Shown one piece after another: positions 1 through 8,230 of a DNA stretch of 64,000 nt. Origin of the DNA: Agromyces salentinus (GTDB lineage Bacteria; Actinomycetota; Actinomycetes; Actinomycetales; Microbacteriaceae); NCBI RefSeq assembly GCF_009749395.1, contig NZ_WBIR01000013.1:62001-126000 (forward strand), in the 5' to 3' direction. The stretch's first letter is position 1. Each line of letters opens with the position of its first letter. Below the pieces are notes generated by a model that had not been told where the DNA came from, ran no database searches, and saw only the letters and a list, made by a program, of their open reading frames with translations. Made by a program: the position numbers and the translations under genes.

Positions 1-707
1 GGGTCGGCGCCGTCGATGGAGAGCATCGGACGCAGGGCGGGCGCGTGGTCGGCGTCGACGATCGAGGAGTATGCCGACGCGAGCGGGCCCGCGAGCTCAT
101 CGATGAGCGCCACCCGCCGGTCGATGATCTCGGATCCCAGTTGGACCAGGCGCTCGTCCCAGATGTCGAGCGTGGTGAGCTTCTCGGCGGCGAGCCCTCG
201 AGCACGTGCGCTCTTCAGCAGCGTGTTGCGCTGGCGGAGCACGCGGTCGTAGTCCGACATGACCCCGGCGAGGCGGGGGGTGCGCTGCACCAGGAGTTCG
301 TCGAGCAGCCGGCGACGCACCGATGGCTCGCCCCGGACGATGGCGAGGTCCTCGGGTGCGAACAGCACGCAGTGCGCATACCGCGGGAGCTCGCGCGTCT
401 TGACCGGAGCACGATTCAGTTGGGCGCGATTCGCACCCGTCCGGTTCAGCTGGAGTTCGACGAGCAGTTCGCGCTCGGCGTGCGCGAGCAGCGCTCGCAC
501 GATCGCGGCTTCGGCTCCGGCCCTGATGAGCGCCTGATCCGACGACACGCGATGCGAGCCGAGGGTCGCGAGATAGCCGATCGACTCGACGAGATTGGTC
601 TTGCCCTGCCCGTTGCGCCCGACCAGGACCGTCGTGCCCGGGCCGAGCGTCAACTCGGCGCGGGCGTAATTGCGGTAGTCGGTCAACGAGAGCCGAACGA
701 CGTGCAC
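1..707 (-). CDS. recF: DNA replication and repair protein RecF (partial, 3' end outside window)
   Basis: RecF is an SMC-like ATPase that loads RecA at single-strand gaps. The reading frame starts at a GTG (705-707, minus strand) giving MHVVRLSLTDYRNY, and runs off the left edge, so about 235 residues of a protein usually near 370-400 are visible. The Walker A motif GRNGQGKT lies near residue 30, followed by the family-typical NLVESIGYLATLGSHR. Other family segments (LELQLNR, VLFAPEDL, RRRLLDEL) follow in order. It lies 94 bp downstream of dnaN on the same strand, the usual dnaA-dnaN-recF order, so it is probably co-transcribed with dnaN. The gnd gene found between dnaN and recF in some other actinobacteria is absent. 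Identification is secure; the C-terminal end cannot be described. Confidence 0.96.
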   Translation of the reverse strand, partial: MHVVRLSLTDYRNYARAELTLGPGTTVLVGRNGQGKTNLVESIGYLATLGSHRVSSDQALIRAGAEAAIVRALLAHAERELLVELQLNRTGANRAQLNRAPVKTRELPRYAHCVLFAPEDLAIVRGEPSVRRRLLDELLVQRTPRLAGVMSDYDRVLRQRNTLLKSARARGLAAEKLTTLDIWDERLVQLGSEIIDRRVALIDELAGPLASAYSSIVDADHAPALRPMLSIDGAD

Positions 708-801
708 TCCGGCTCCCTTCGCGTCGACCAGGTCAACGCTACCCGCGCCCGCCGACAGTCCGGTCGTGACATCCGCCCGGTCTTCAGGCCCTGCGAACGG
801 C

Positions 802-1956
802 TCAGCGAAGCAGCAGGTTCGGCTGCAGCAGGTACCGGTAGGTGTCGGCGCCGGCCTGCTCGCGCGAGGTCTGGCTCGTGATGAGGACCGGCCCGGGCTT
901 GTTGGGGTTCTCGGTCTTGGTGAACGAGATGCGCACGAACTCCGAGTTCACGGCGCCGAGGCCGTCGAGGAGGAACTGCGGCTTCAGCGACACGACCGTG
1001 TCGTCTCCGGTGAGGATCGCGTCGATCGTCTCCTGGGCTTGGGCCTGCTCGCTGCCGATCGCCTCGAGGGTCAGCCCGTCGGCGGAGAAGGTGAATCGAA
1101 GTGCAGCCTCGCGCTCGAGCACGAGGGCCACGCGTCGGGTCGCCTCGATGAGTTCGGCGGTGTTCATGACCGCGTAGTTCTCGACGGTCTCGGGGAAGAG
1201 CCGGCGGACGGGTGGGAAGTTGCCCTTGATCAGCAGGCTCGTGACGGTCTTCCGGTCTGCGCTGAACGCGATGAGCTCGCGATCGTCGCGACTCGTGATA
1301 GCGACCGAGATCGTGCCCGAGTGCCCGAACGTCTTGCCGACCTCCTGGAGCGTGCGGGCCGGAACCAGCGCTGTCACCGTGTCATCGGAATCGGAGGCGA
1401 CCGTGCCGCCGTCCCATTCGATCTCCCGGACGGCGACGCGGTAGCGATCGGTGGCGACGAGGCCGAGGCTGTTCTGCCTGACCTCGAGCTGTACGCCGGT
1501 GATGACGGGCGTGACGTCGTCGCGCGATGCGGCGACGGCGACCTGTGCCACCGCCGAGGCGAACTCCTCTGCCGGGACGACGCCGGACTGCTCGCCGATC
1601 TCGGGGATCGACGGGTACTCCTCGACCGGCATGGACAGCAGCGTGAAGCTCGCGGATCCGCAACTGACCGAGATGCGCGACTCCTCGGTCGCGATGCGGA
1701 CGGGTGCGTTCGGCAGGCGGCCGGCGATCTCGGCGAGGAGGCGGCCCGAGACGAGCACGGTGCCCGTCTCCTCGACGTCGGCCTGGATCTCGGTCTGGGA
1801 GGAGACCTCGTAGTCGAAGGAGGACAGCACGAGTCCGTTTTCGTTCGCCTGGATGAGCACCCCGGAGAGGATCGGGAGCGTCGTGCGCTGGGGCAAAAGC
1901 TTCACGGCGAACGACACGGCTTCGCTGAAGACGTCGCGGTTGACCTGGAACTTCAC
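802..1956 (-). CDS. dnaN: DNA polymerase III sliding clamp (beta subunit)
   Basis: The product is 384 aa, the normal length for the bacterial beta clamp, which forms a dimeric ring that tethers DNA polymerase III to the template. It begins MKFQVNRDVFSEAVSFAVKLL and has the three repeated clamp domains. Recognisable segments include RTTLPILSGVLI, the central VITGVQLEV.....ATDRYRVA block, and the C-terminal LKPQFLLDGL. The protein ends LLQPNLLLR rather than the more common PVR/PIR ending of the third domain. It lies between the candidate origin and recF, all leftward, and is separated from dnaA by about 450 bp without a gene. Identification is secure. Confidence 0.98.
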   Translation of the reverse strand: MKFQVNRDVFSEAVSFAVKLLPQRTTLPILSGVLIQANENGLVLSSFDYEVSSQTEIQADVEETGTVLVSGRLLAEIAGRLPNAPVRIATEESRISVSCGSASFTLLSMPVEEYPSIPEIGEQSGVVPAEEFASAVAQVAVAASRDDVTPVITGVQLEVRQNSLGLVATDRYRVAVREIEWDGGTVASDSDDTVTALVPARTLQEVGKTFGHSGTISVAITSRDDRELIAFSADRKTVTSLLIKGNFPPVRRLFPETVENYAVMNTAELIEATRRVALVLEREAALRFTFSADGLTLEAIGSEQAQAQETIDAILTGDDTVVSLKPQFLLDGLGAVNSEFVRISFTKTENPNKPGPVLITSQTSREQAGADTYRYLLQPNLLLR

Positions 1957-2039
1957 GGTTCTCCCGTCATGGAGGTGCTGAGGATGGCTCCCATGCTATC
2001 CGCAGGGTGACGGGCGATGCGGTGCGGATTCCTCCGGTG

Positions 2040-2330
2040 CGGCGGGACATCCGCTCCCCGACCCTCGATGTTGTCGGGCCCTCTGGGATTAACAAGTTCT
2101 CTTAACGGTGTTAACCGTTGTGGAAACTGTGGATGGTGTGAAGAGATCCCCGGAATGGTGCCGATCCGAGGCCCTCGCATCTGTGCACGGTGTGTGGATT
2201 CCCGTCGACCATGGTGCGGCGAGTTCTGCACGGTGTCTGCAGTTCTCCACAGGCAGACCCCAAAGGTGCACAGTGTTCAGGCGGTTGCTCGTTAACAATC
2301 CACAAGCTGTCCACAGGTGTGGGTTTCGGT
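2040..2330. other. oriC: candidate chromosomal replication origin (oriC)
   Basis: The 454-bp gap between dnaN and dnaA holds no gene but has a cluster of DnaA-box-like 9-mers related to TTGTCCACA/TTATCCACA. On the minus strand they read TGTGGAAAC (2119-2127), TGTGGATGG (2128-2136) and TGTGGATTC (2193-2201). On the plus strand they read TTCTCCACA (2243-2251), CAATCCACA (2296-2304) and CTGTCCACA (2307-2315, one mismatch). A locally AT-richer stretch (about 2087-2118, with two GTTAA(C) elements) could be the unwinding element. The dnaA-oriC-dnaN arrangement is the usual one in actinobacteria. Exact boundaries and the unwinding site are inferred. The rest of the gap shows nothing else recognisable. 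Confidence 0.8.
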
Positions 2331-2410
2331 GCCGGATGCCTCGAATCCGCGTTTTTCGGGCGCGTTCGACGGACCCGACCGATGGCCGAGGGCGCCGGCG
2401 CGGCATCCGA

Positions 2411-3841
2411 TCAGCGGTATCGGTTCGTCTGCCGGATGCGCGCGGTCAGCTCCGTGACCTGGTTGTAGATGGACCGGCGCTCCTTCATGAGCTCCGAGAT
2501 CTTCTTGTTCGCGTACATCACGGTGGTGTGGTCGCGGTTGCCGAAGAGCTGGCCGATCTTGGGCAGGGAGAGGCTGGTCAGCTCGCGGCAGAGGTACATC
2601 GCGATCTGCCGGGCGGTCGCGACGGCCTGCGATCGGCTCGACCCGTAGAGGTCGTCGACCGTGAGCTTGAAGTAGTCGGCCGTGACGGTGATGATGTCGA
2701 CCGGCGCGACGACGTTGTCCGTGTCATCCGTGATGAGGTCCTTCAGCACCGTCTGCACCAGGGGCATGTCGACGGGCGCGCGGTTCAGGCTCGCGAACGC
2801 GGTCACCCGGATGAGCGTGCCCTCGAGCTCGCGGATGTTGCTCGAGACCTTCGTGGCCATGTACTCGAGGATCTCGTCGGGCACCTGCAGGCGTTCGGAC
2901 TGCGCCTTCTTGCGGAGGATCGCGATGCGCGTCTCGAGGTCGGGAGCCTGGACATCGGTGATGAGTCCCCATTCGAAGCGGCTCCGCATCCGGTCCTCGA
3001 ACCCGGTGAGGTGCTTCGGCGGGACGTCGCTCGTGATGACGACCTGCTTGTTGTGGTCGTGCAGGGTGTTGAAGGTGTGGAAGAACGCCTCCTGCGTCTC
3101 CGCCTTGCCCTGCAGGAACTGGATGTCGTCGATCAGCAGGATGTCGATGTTGCGATAGCGCTGCTGGAAGAGCGAGCCCCGGTTGTTCGCGATCGAGTTG
3201 ATGAAGTCGTTCGTGAACTCCTCGGAGGAGACGTACCGGACGCGGATGCCGGGATACATCGTCATCGCGTAGTGGCCGATCGCGTGCAGGAGGTGCGTCT
3301 TGCCCAGGCCCGAGTCGCCATAGATGAACAGCGGGTTGTAGGCCTTCGCCGGTGCCTCCGCCACGGCGACCGCTGCCGCGTGGGAGAACCGGTTCGACTG
3401 CCCGATGACGAAGCTGTCGAAGCTGTACTTCGGGTTCAGCCGGGTGTCGCCCGGGCGGTCGGGACTCGTGTTCTCGAACACCGACTGGGGCGAGGCGGGG
3501 AGGTCGACGCGGTCGACCGCGCTCGGGAGCGGCTGCGAGGTGAAGGCGTCCGAGTCGGACGGCCGCGACTCCTCCAGCTCGGGGTTCACGACGACGTAGA
3601 AGGAGGTCACGGGGGTCGGTGCCTCGATCGCGCTCATCGCGGAGAGCAGGGACACGCGCATGCGCTGGTTCAGCATGCTGCCCGTGAAGTCGTTCGGCAC
3701 CTCGAGGTAGAACGTCCCCGCGGCGATGCCCTTCGGCTCGACGAGGTTCAGGAACCCCTGCAGCATCGGCGTGATCGTCTCGTCGTCCGAGAGTCGTTCG
3801 AGGACCGTGGCCCATGTATCGGTGATGGGCTGTTCGGTCAT
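2411..3841 (-). CDS. dnaA: Chromosomal replication initiator protein DnaA
   Basis: DnaA binds DnaA boxes and melts oriC. The start is set at the second of two adjacent ATGs (3839-3841; the other is 3842-3844), giving MTEQPITDTWATVLERL, a typical domain I beginning, and a 476-aa protein. The frame stays open to 3937, but that upstream part does not resemble DnaA. Walker A GDSGLGKTH lies at about residues 175-183 and Walker B LLIDDIQF near 237. The AAA+ sensor region and the C-terminal box-binding domain (ATARQIAMYLCREL, then FGNRDHTTVMYANKKI) are complete. The linker domain II is short and rich in Ser, Pro and Asp. DnaA boxes upstream (3930-4076) suggest autoregulation. Identification is secure; the exact start is less so. 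Confidence 0.97.
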   Translation of the reverse strand: MTEQPITDTWATVLERLSDDETITPMLQGFLNLVEPKGIAAGTFYLEVPNDFTGSMLNQRMRVSLLSAMSAIEAPTPVTSFYVVVNPELEESRPSDSDAFTSQPLPSAVDRVDLPASPQSVFENTSPDRPGDTRLNPKYSFDSFVIGQSNRFSHAAAVAVAEAPAKAYNPLFIYGDSGLGKTHLLHAIGHYAMTMYPGIRVRYVSSEEFTNDFINSIANNRGSLFQQRYRNIDILLIDDIQFLQGKAETQEAFFHTFNTLHDHNKQVVITSDVPPKHLTGFEDRMRSRFEWGLITDVQAPDLETRIAILRKKAQSERLQVPDEILEYMATKVSSNIRELEGTLIRVTAFASLNRAPVDMPLVQTVLKDLITDDTDNVVAPVDIITVTADYFKLTVDDLYGSSRSQAVATARQIAMYLCRELTSLSLPKIGQLFGNRDHTTVMYANKKISELMKERRSIYNQVTELTARIRQTNRYR

Positions 3842-3925
3842 CATTCCCCGCAATCTCGGTGCTCTCGTCTGCCACTCGTCGATCCCCCGAACGACGGAGC
3901 AAGCGGCACGAGATGAAGTATTCAC

Positions 3926-4076
3926 AGTGTTATCCACCGGCTGTGGGCAGATTCCGGGCGAACCGCGAGATTCCGCGCCCGAGGTTGGGGATAACTGGTC
4001 TCAAACGGTAGCGAAAGTCGGGCCTGTGGACAAATGCCGCTCGCGGGATCCTTCCGACTCGGCGTGTCTTTCCACA
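3926..4076. promoter_or_regulatory. DnaA boxes in the dnaA-rpmH divergent intergenic region
   Basis: The gap of about 435 bp between the divergent dnaA and rpmH genes contains a perfect DnaA box on the minus strand (TGTGGACAA, 4025-4033). It also has a one-mismatch box on the plus strand (TTATCCACC, 3930-3938) and a box-like CTTTCCACA (4068-4076). The sites lie upstream of dnaA and probably mediate autoregulation, or they may form a second part of a bipartite origin. The remaining 4080-4278 should hold the rpmH promoter and leader, but I see no clear structure there. Confidence 0.7.
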
Positions 4077-4278
4077 GGGTTTCCCGAGGAACGGGAGATA
4101 CTCTCTCTTTTGCGCTACGTCGGCTCGATCGCCTCCTGGTTTGACGACAGGTCCTCGAGGCCGTAGTTTTAATCAGTTGACCCTCGCCCGTTTGGGCGCC
4201 CAGTTTTCCCGTCACCGCATGAATCGGCCTGGCCGACATTCGCGTGAGGCGCGGAGATCCGAAAGCCGGAGAAGAAGA

Positions 4279-4416
4279 ATGAGCAAGCGTACGTTCCAGC
4301 CGAACAACCGTCGTCGTGCCAAGAAGCACGGCTTCCGCCTTCGCATGCGCACCCGCGCCGGCCGTGCCATCCTTTCGGCACGCCGCGGCAAGGGTCGCAC
4401 CGAACTCTCCGCATAG
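4279..4416 (+). CDS. rpmH: 50S ribosomal protein L34
   Basis: This is a 45-aa, very basic protein beginning [20 protein letters not shown], with the L34 signature [19 protein letters not shown]. The length is normal for L34, a component of the large ribosomal subunit. The ATG at 4279 is preceded by an A/G-rich GAGAAGAAGA stretch that serves as ribosome binding site. It is followed 7 nt later by rnpA, the near-universal rpmH-rnpA pair next to dnaA. Identification is secure. Confidence 0.98.
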   Translation: MSKRTFQPNNRRRAKKHGFRLRMRTRAGRAILSARRGKGRTELSA

Positions 4417-4423
4417 TCGTTCG

Positions 4424-4825
4424 GTGCTCGCCAAGGCGAATCGCATCACGAGTGCTGACGACTACCGGGTCGTCGTGCGCCGTGGTGCGAAAGTGGCGAC
4501 GCCGCACACGGTCTGTTACGTGCGGTCTCGCGAATCCGCAGGCGATGCACGATTCGGTTTCATCGTTTCCAAGAAGGTCGGGTCGGCGGTTCGTCGCAAT
4601 CGAATCCGCCGCCGCCTGAAGGCCGTGACCCATGAGGTCGTGCTCGCCGGCGCTGCGGATGTCGACGTCGTGGTCCGCGCCCTCCCCGGAGCAGCGGATG
4701 CTGCGTGGCCCGAGCTTCGTGACGAGGTGCTGCGGGCGCTCGCCCGACGCGGCGTGACGACCCCATCGCCGACCTCGCCGTCAGCGGAATCCACTCTCCA
4801 CTCCGAGGTGGGATCACATGCGTGA
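4424..4825 (+). CDS. rnpA: Ribonuclease P protein component
   Basis: RnpA is the protein subunit of RNase P, which trims tRNA 5' ends. The GTG start at 4424 gives MLAKANRITSADDYRVVVRRG, matching the family N-terminus, and a 133-aa protein. An in-frame ATG further upstream lies inside rpmH and is unlikely. The diagnostic RNR-type motif appears as GFIVSKKVGSAVRRNRIRRRL near residues 45-65. The C-terminal 20 residues are a Ser/Thr/Pro-rich tail without family similarity. The end overlaps yidD by 8 bp, implying translational coupling. Confidence 0.96.
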   Translation: MLAKANRITSADDYRVVVRRGAKVATPHTVCYVRSRESAGDARFGFIVSKKVGSAVRRNRIRRRLKAVTHEVVLAGAADVDVVVRALPGAADAAWPELRDEVLRALARRGVTTPSPTSPSAESTLHSEVGSHA

Positions 4826-5249
4826 CGCCCTCCTGTTCGTCGGGCTGCTGCCACGGAATCTCGGAGTCCTCCTGATCCGCGGGTATCGCGCCGCGATCTC
4901 CCCGCTGTACGGCGACGTCTGCCGCTACTATCCCTCCTGCTCCGCGTACGGACTCGGCTCCGTCCAGCAGCGAGGTCTCCTCCTGGGCAGCGGGCTCACC
5001 GCATGGCGCATCCTTCGATGCAATCCGTGGTCGGCCGGCGGCATCGATGATGTTCGCGCCGCCAAGCACGACCGGTACGCGGTCACTCCGTTCGGATGGG
5101 TCATCCCCCGCTCATGGGCGGCCTCTCCTGCCGGCGCCAGCCGGACCCTCGACAGCCACGCCCACGCGTCGCATGACGGATGCGATGCGGCATCCGACAT
5201 CTCCGTGCCGGCGATCGCCTCAGCCCCCACCATGTCCCGAAAGGACTGA
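4818..5249 (+). CDS. yidD: Membrane protein insertion efficiency factor YidD
   Basis: YidD is a small membrane-associated protein thought to help YidC-dependent insertion. The 143-aa product has the conserved core: LIRGYRAAISPLYGDVCRYYPSCSAYGL near residues 20-45, with the family cysteines, then WRILRCNPWSAGGIDDV near 63-79. The last 55 residues or so are a low-complexity Ala/Ser/His-rich tail longer than in most family members. It overlaps rnpA by 8 bp and is followed 9 nt later by yidC. Confidence 0.95.
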   Translation: MRDALLFVGLLPRNLGVLLIRGYRAAISPLYGDVCRYYPSCSAYGLGSVQQRGLLLGSGLTAWRILRCNPWSAGGIDDVRAAKHDRYAVTPFGWVIPRSWAASPAGASRTLDSHAHASHDGCDAASDISVPAIASAPTMSRKD

Positions 5250-5258
5250 TCCGCCGCA

Positions 5259-6218
5259 ATGGATATCATCAGCCTGGTCCTCTGGCCCATCAAATGGGTC
5301 ATCGAGCTGATCCTCGTCGCGTTCCACTCCCTGTGGACGTTCACCGGCCTCGATCCTGACGCCGGCATCACCTGGGTCCTCTCGATCGTGGGCCTCGTCA
5401 TCGTGGTCCGCGCCGCGCTCATCCCGATCTTCGTTCGGCAGATCAAGAGTCAGCGGCGCATGCTCGAGGTCGCCCCGCAGCTCAAGAAGATCCAGGAGAA
5501 GTACAAGGGCAAGAAGGACCAGTTCTCCCGCGAAGCGATGTCGCGCGAGACCATGGAGCTCTACAAGAAGACGGGCACCAACCCGCTCTCGTCGTGCCTC
5601 CCCCTGCTCCTGCAGATGCCGATCTTCTTCGGCCTGTTCTCGGTGCTCAACGATGCCCAGCACGACAAGGCCGGCGTCGGCGTCTTCACGCAGGACCTCG
5701 CCAACTCGTTCGCGAACTCCGAGATCCTCGGTGCCCCGCTGAAGGGCACGTTCATCGGCGCGATGAACGGCGAGTACCCCTGGCAGGTCATGGTCATCGC
5801 AGCGACGATGATCATCCTGATGACGGCATCGCAGTTCATCACGCAGCTGCAGATCGTCTCGAAGAACATGTCGCCCGAGACCAAGGCGAGCCCGATGTTC
5901 CGTCAGCAGCGCATCATGTTGTACCTGCTCCCCCTCGTGTTCGCCTTCTCGGGTGTCGCCTTCCCCATCGGCGTCATGTTCTACTGGCTCGTCTCGAACT
6001 TCTGGACGATGGGTCAGCAGTTCCTGGTCATCCGCAACATGCCGACCCCGGGCAGCGAGGCCGCCAAGGCTCGCGAGGAGCGGCTCGCCAAGAAGGGCAA
6101 GCTCGTCATCGAGGAAAAGGACGCCGGGACCACGACCGTGGTCGTGGAAGAGAAGAAGACGACGCAGCGCCAGCAGCCGGTCGGCAAGAACCGCGCGAAG
6201 AAGCAGGGTGGAAAGTGA
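5259..6218 (+). CDS. yidC: Membrane protein insertase YidC/Oxa1
   Basis: YidC inserts and folds inner-membrane proteins with or without Sec. The 319-aa protein is the Gram-positive short form without the large periplasmic domain. It has an N-terminal membrane segment (SLVLWPIKWVIELILVAFHS), a second segment near 38-58, and a basic cytoplasmic loop (IKSQRRMLEVAPQLKKIQEK). The core motif NPLSSCLPLLLQMPIFFGL and further membrane helices around 170-190 and 220-255 follow. The C-terminal tail is Lys-rich and ends NRAKKQGGK, as in actinobacterial homologues, and may contact ribosomes. It lies directly upstream of jag; only 2 nt separate its stop codon from the chosen jag ATG. Confidence 0.97.
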   Translation: MDIISLVLWPIKWVIELILVAFHSLWTFTGLDPDAGITWVLSIVGLVIVVRAALIPIFVRQIKSQRRMLEVAPQLKKIQEKYKGKKDQFSREAMSRETMELYKKTGTNPLSSCLPLLLQMPIFFGLFSVLNDAQHDKAGVGVFTQDLANSFANSEILGAPLKGTFIGAMNGEYPWQVMVIAATMIILMTASQFITQLQIVSKNMSPETKASPMFRQQRIMLYLLPLVFAFSGVAFPIGVMFYWLVSNFWTMGQQFLVIRNMPTPGSEAAKAREERLAKKGKLVIEEKDAGTTTVVVEEKKTTQRQQPVGKNRAKKQGGK

Positions 6219-6220
6219 CC

Positions 6221-6718
6221 ATGACCGACGTTCAGAACCTGAATGAGGAGCGCTCCGTCTCGCAGCTCGAGGAGGAGGGCGACATCGCCGCCGACTACAT
6301 CGAGGAACTGCTCGACATCTGCGACCTCGATGGCGACATCGACATCGATGCGCGCAACGGTCGCGCCTACGTCTCGGTCAATGCCGGCGAGGGTGCGAAC
6401 CTGAACCTCCTCTCGAAGCCCGACACCGTGAACGCACTCCAGGAGTTGGCGCGCCTCGCGGTGCAGACGAAGACCGGTGCCTTCTCACGGTTGATCCTCG
6501 ACATCGGCGGATCCCGCGATGCCCGTCGCGACGAACTGGCGGGTCTCGTCGAGCGCGCGGTTGAGCGCATTGAGGGTGGGGCCTCGGAAGCATCGCTCCC
6601 CCCGATGTCGTCCTATGAGCGCAAGCTCGTGCACGACCTGGTGGGCGAGCGAGGCTTCCACTCGGCTTCGCGCGGCGAGGGCGCTGATCGCCACACGGTG
6701 ATCACGCGCTCCGCGTGA
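6221..6718 (+). CDS. jag: Jag/KhpB-type KH-R3H RNA-binding protein
   Basis: The 165-aa protein has an acidic N-terminus, a KH-like segment (about residues 25-95) and a C-terminal R3H domain. The R3H domain contains SYERKLVHDLVGERGFHSASRGEG and the ending RHTVITRSA, typical of Jag proteins encoded next to yidC. It lacks the long Jag_N extension of Firmicutes homologues. ATG at 6221 is chosen because AGGGTGGA lies at suitable distance; an in-frame GTG at 6215 overlaps the yidC stop and is an alternative. Jag/KhpB proteins bind RNA and influence cell division and envelope growth in other Gram-positive bacteria. Its stop codon abuts a parS site. Confidence 0.93.
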   Translation: MTDVQNLNEERSVSQLEEEGDIAADYIEELLDICDLDGDIDIDARNGRAYVSVNAGEGANLNLLSKPDTVNALQELARLAVQTKTGAFSRLILDIGGSRDARRDELAGLVERAVERIEGGASEASLPPMSSYERKLVHDLVGERGFHSASRGEGADRHTVITRSA

Positions 6719-6734
6719 TGTTTCACGTGAAACG
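6719..6734. other. parS: parS site 1 (ParB-binding centromere site)
   Basis: TGTTTCACGTGAAACG matches the bacterial parS consensus TGTTTCACGTGAAACA with one change at the last base. It occupies exactly the 16 bp between the jag stop codon and the rsmG ATG, so it replaces any conventional ribosome binding site for rsmG. Confidence 0.95.
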
Positions 6735-7370
6735 ATGAGCGACGAACTCGAGGCTGAGCCGGCCGTCGCGTCGGCCGTGTTCGGTGATCGCATCGAGGTC
6801 GGCCGCGCCTTCACCTCCGCTTTGGCGCGTCACGGCGAGGAACTCGGCCTGATCGGACCGCTGGAGCTCCCCCGCCTGTGGACTCGGCACATCGTGAACT
6901 CGGGCCTGGTCGCAGGACTGCTCCGCCCTGGGTCCGTGGCCGACGTCGGATCGGGGGCGGGCCTGCCCGGTCTCGTCCTCGCGATCATTCGTCCCGATGT
7001 CTCCTTCACGCTCATCGAACCCATGGAGCGACGGGTCGACTGGCTCGAGCGCCAGGTCCGTGAGCTCGATCTGAAGAACGTCGTCGTCGAACGTGCCCGA
7101 GCCGAGGACTCCTCGCACAAGCGGCAGTTCGACCAGGTCACGGCTCGTGCAGTGAGCGCGCTCCGGACCCTCATCCCCGTCACCGCTCCCCTGCTGAAGC
7201 CGGGCGGCGAGTTGGTGCTCTTGAAGGGCGCCGGCGTGGACGGCGAGATCGGCGCCGCTCAGAAGGTCTTCCGCAAGTACCTCGTGTCGGATCCGGAGGT
7301 CGTCGTTCTCGGTGAAGATCTCGGCACTGAGGTCACGCGCGTCTTCCGGGCGACGGTCGACGCGCGCTGA
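6735..7370 (+). CDS. rsmG: 16S rRNA (guanine-N7) methyltransferase RsmG/GidB
   Basis: RsmG methylates G527 of 16S rRNA using SAM; loss gives low-level streptomycin resistance in other bacteria. The 211-aa protein has LWTRHIVNSGLVAG, then the SAM-binding VADVGSGAGLPGLVLAI near residues 75-90. FTLIEPMERRVDWLERQV and the later VTARAVSALRTLIPVTAPLLKPGGELVLLKG block complete the fold. It is located jag-rsmG-parA, as in most actinobacteria. No Shine-Dalgarno sequence precedes the ATG because parS site 1 fills the gap, so translation probably depends on coupling to jag. A short hairpin at 7417-7434 follows. Confidence 0.96.
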   Translation: MSDELEAEPAVASAVFGDRIEVGRAFTSALARHGEELGLIGPLELPRLWTRHIVNSGLVAGLLRPGSVADVGSGAGLPGLVLAIIRPDVSFTLIEPMERRVDWLERQVRELDLKNVVVERARAEDSSHKRQFDQVTARAVSALRTLIPVTAPLLKPGGELVLLKGAGVDGEIGAAQKVFRKYLVSDPEVVVLGEDLGTEVTRVFRATVDAR

Positions 7371-7416
7371 ACCGGCGCGCGGCTCCGTGCGCGTCAGGTC
7401 GAATTCGCCCCTCGCA

Positions 7417-7434
7417 GACGCCGGATTCGGCGTC
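7417..7434 (+). terminator. hairpin downstream of rsmG
   Basis: GACGCCG (7417-7423), GATT loop, CGGCGTC (7428-7434): a perfect 7-bp GC-rich stem 46 bp after the rsmG stop. There is no clear T-run, so it is either an intrinsic-like terminator or an mRNA 3' stabiliser. Confidence 0.5.
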
Positions 7435-7730
7435 CGCCGACCGACCCGGCCGGCCTGTAGCAGGTGCACTTGGGACAGCTGGCTCCTCGGGCGGATGCTG
7501 GCCGGCCTCGGCGTGCGGCTGCGGAGCGTTGCCCATCCCGAACGGTGAGGGTGGACCACCGCCGTTCGCTGGGGATGCTGGTTCCGGAATCCCGCTTGGC
7601 TCGCTGAAGAGCGGACGCTCATCCGTATGGTCGTGCGAGTGCCGACCGCACCTGTGCGGGCGGCACCAAGTGTCCGGTCTCCCGACGCGGTGGCTGGGTA
7701 CGCGGTGCGGAGATCACTCCGGGCGGCGCA

Positions 7731-7746
7731 TGTTTCACGTGAAACA
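7731..7746. other. parS: parS site 2 (perfect consensus)
   Basis: TGTTTCACGTGAAACA is a full 16-bp match to the bacterial parS consensus. It is intergenic, 361 bp after the end of rsmG, and marks the left part of the gene-free region. Confidence 0.97.
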
Positions 7747-7861
7747 AGGAAGCGGCTCGCGGGCCTAGCCCTCATTGAAGAGGGGTGAAGTTCCGAACCC
7801 CTGGCGGCATGTGCAGCGATCTTTGCGTCCTAGGAGTTTCCAGCCCCGAGTCCCGAGCGCG

Positions 7862-8230
7862 GAGCGCCGAGCGCCGAGTACCAGGCAGGGTGCCAGCGGA
7901 GACCGAGCGCCTTTGGCCGAGCGCCATTGGCTGAACGCCTTCGGCCGAACGCCTAATGCCGCTCGCCTTGCCGCTCATCGCTCATCGCTCATCGCGAGCC
8001 GAGCACGGAGCGCCGAGCACCACGCCGGCCACCAGCGGGAGACCGAACGCCCTGCGCCGATCGCCGTGTGCCGAGCATCGAGCATCGAGCGTCACGAGCC
8101 GAGCGGCGAGCGCCGAGCGCCGAGCGCAGAGCGCAGAGCATGCGGGAGGGCAGCGACATGGGCGTTGAGCGCAGAGCGCCGAGCACGCGGCAGGGCAGCA
8201 CCACGAGCGCCGAGCGCTATCTAGCGTAGA
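7862..8230. repeat. degenerate GAGCnnn heptad repeats in nested longer units
   Basis: The block is built from 7-bp units GAGC+3 (GAGCGCC, GAGCGCA, GAGCATC, GAGCACG). Strict tandem runs include 7862-7875 (2 units), 8073-8093 (3) and 8101-8142 (6). Three inverse units GCTCATC occur at 7973-7993. Longer degenerate copies also recur: sequence starting at 7869 is similar for about 55 bp to that starting at 8008, and the segment at 8129 is similar to that at 8174. A 7-bp period does not fit a reading frame. There are no CRISPR-like spacers. Function is unknown. Confidence 0.75.

Noticed and set aside
2108-3916. 602-residue plus-strand frame opposite dnaA and across oriC
   Set aside because: Antisense to dnaA with no motifs; would also cover the DnaA boxes.
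7862-8230. CRISPR array
   Set aside because: Units are 7 bp and degenerate, without regular spacers, and no cas gene is in the window.
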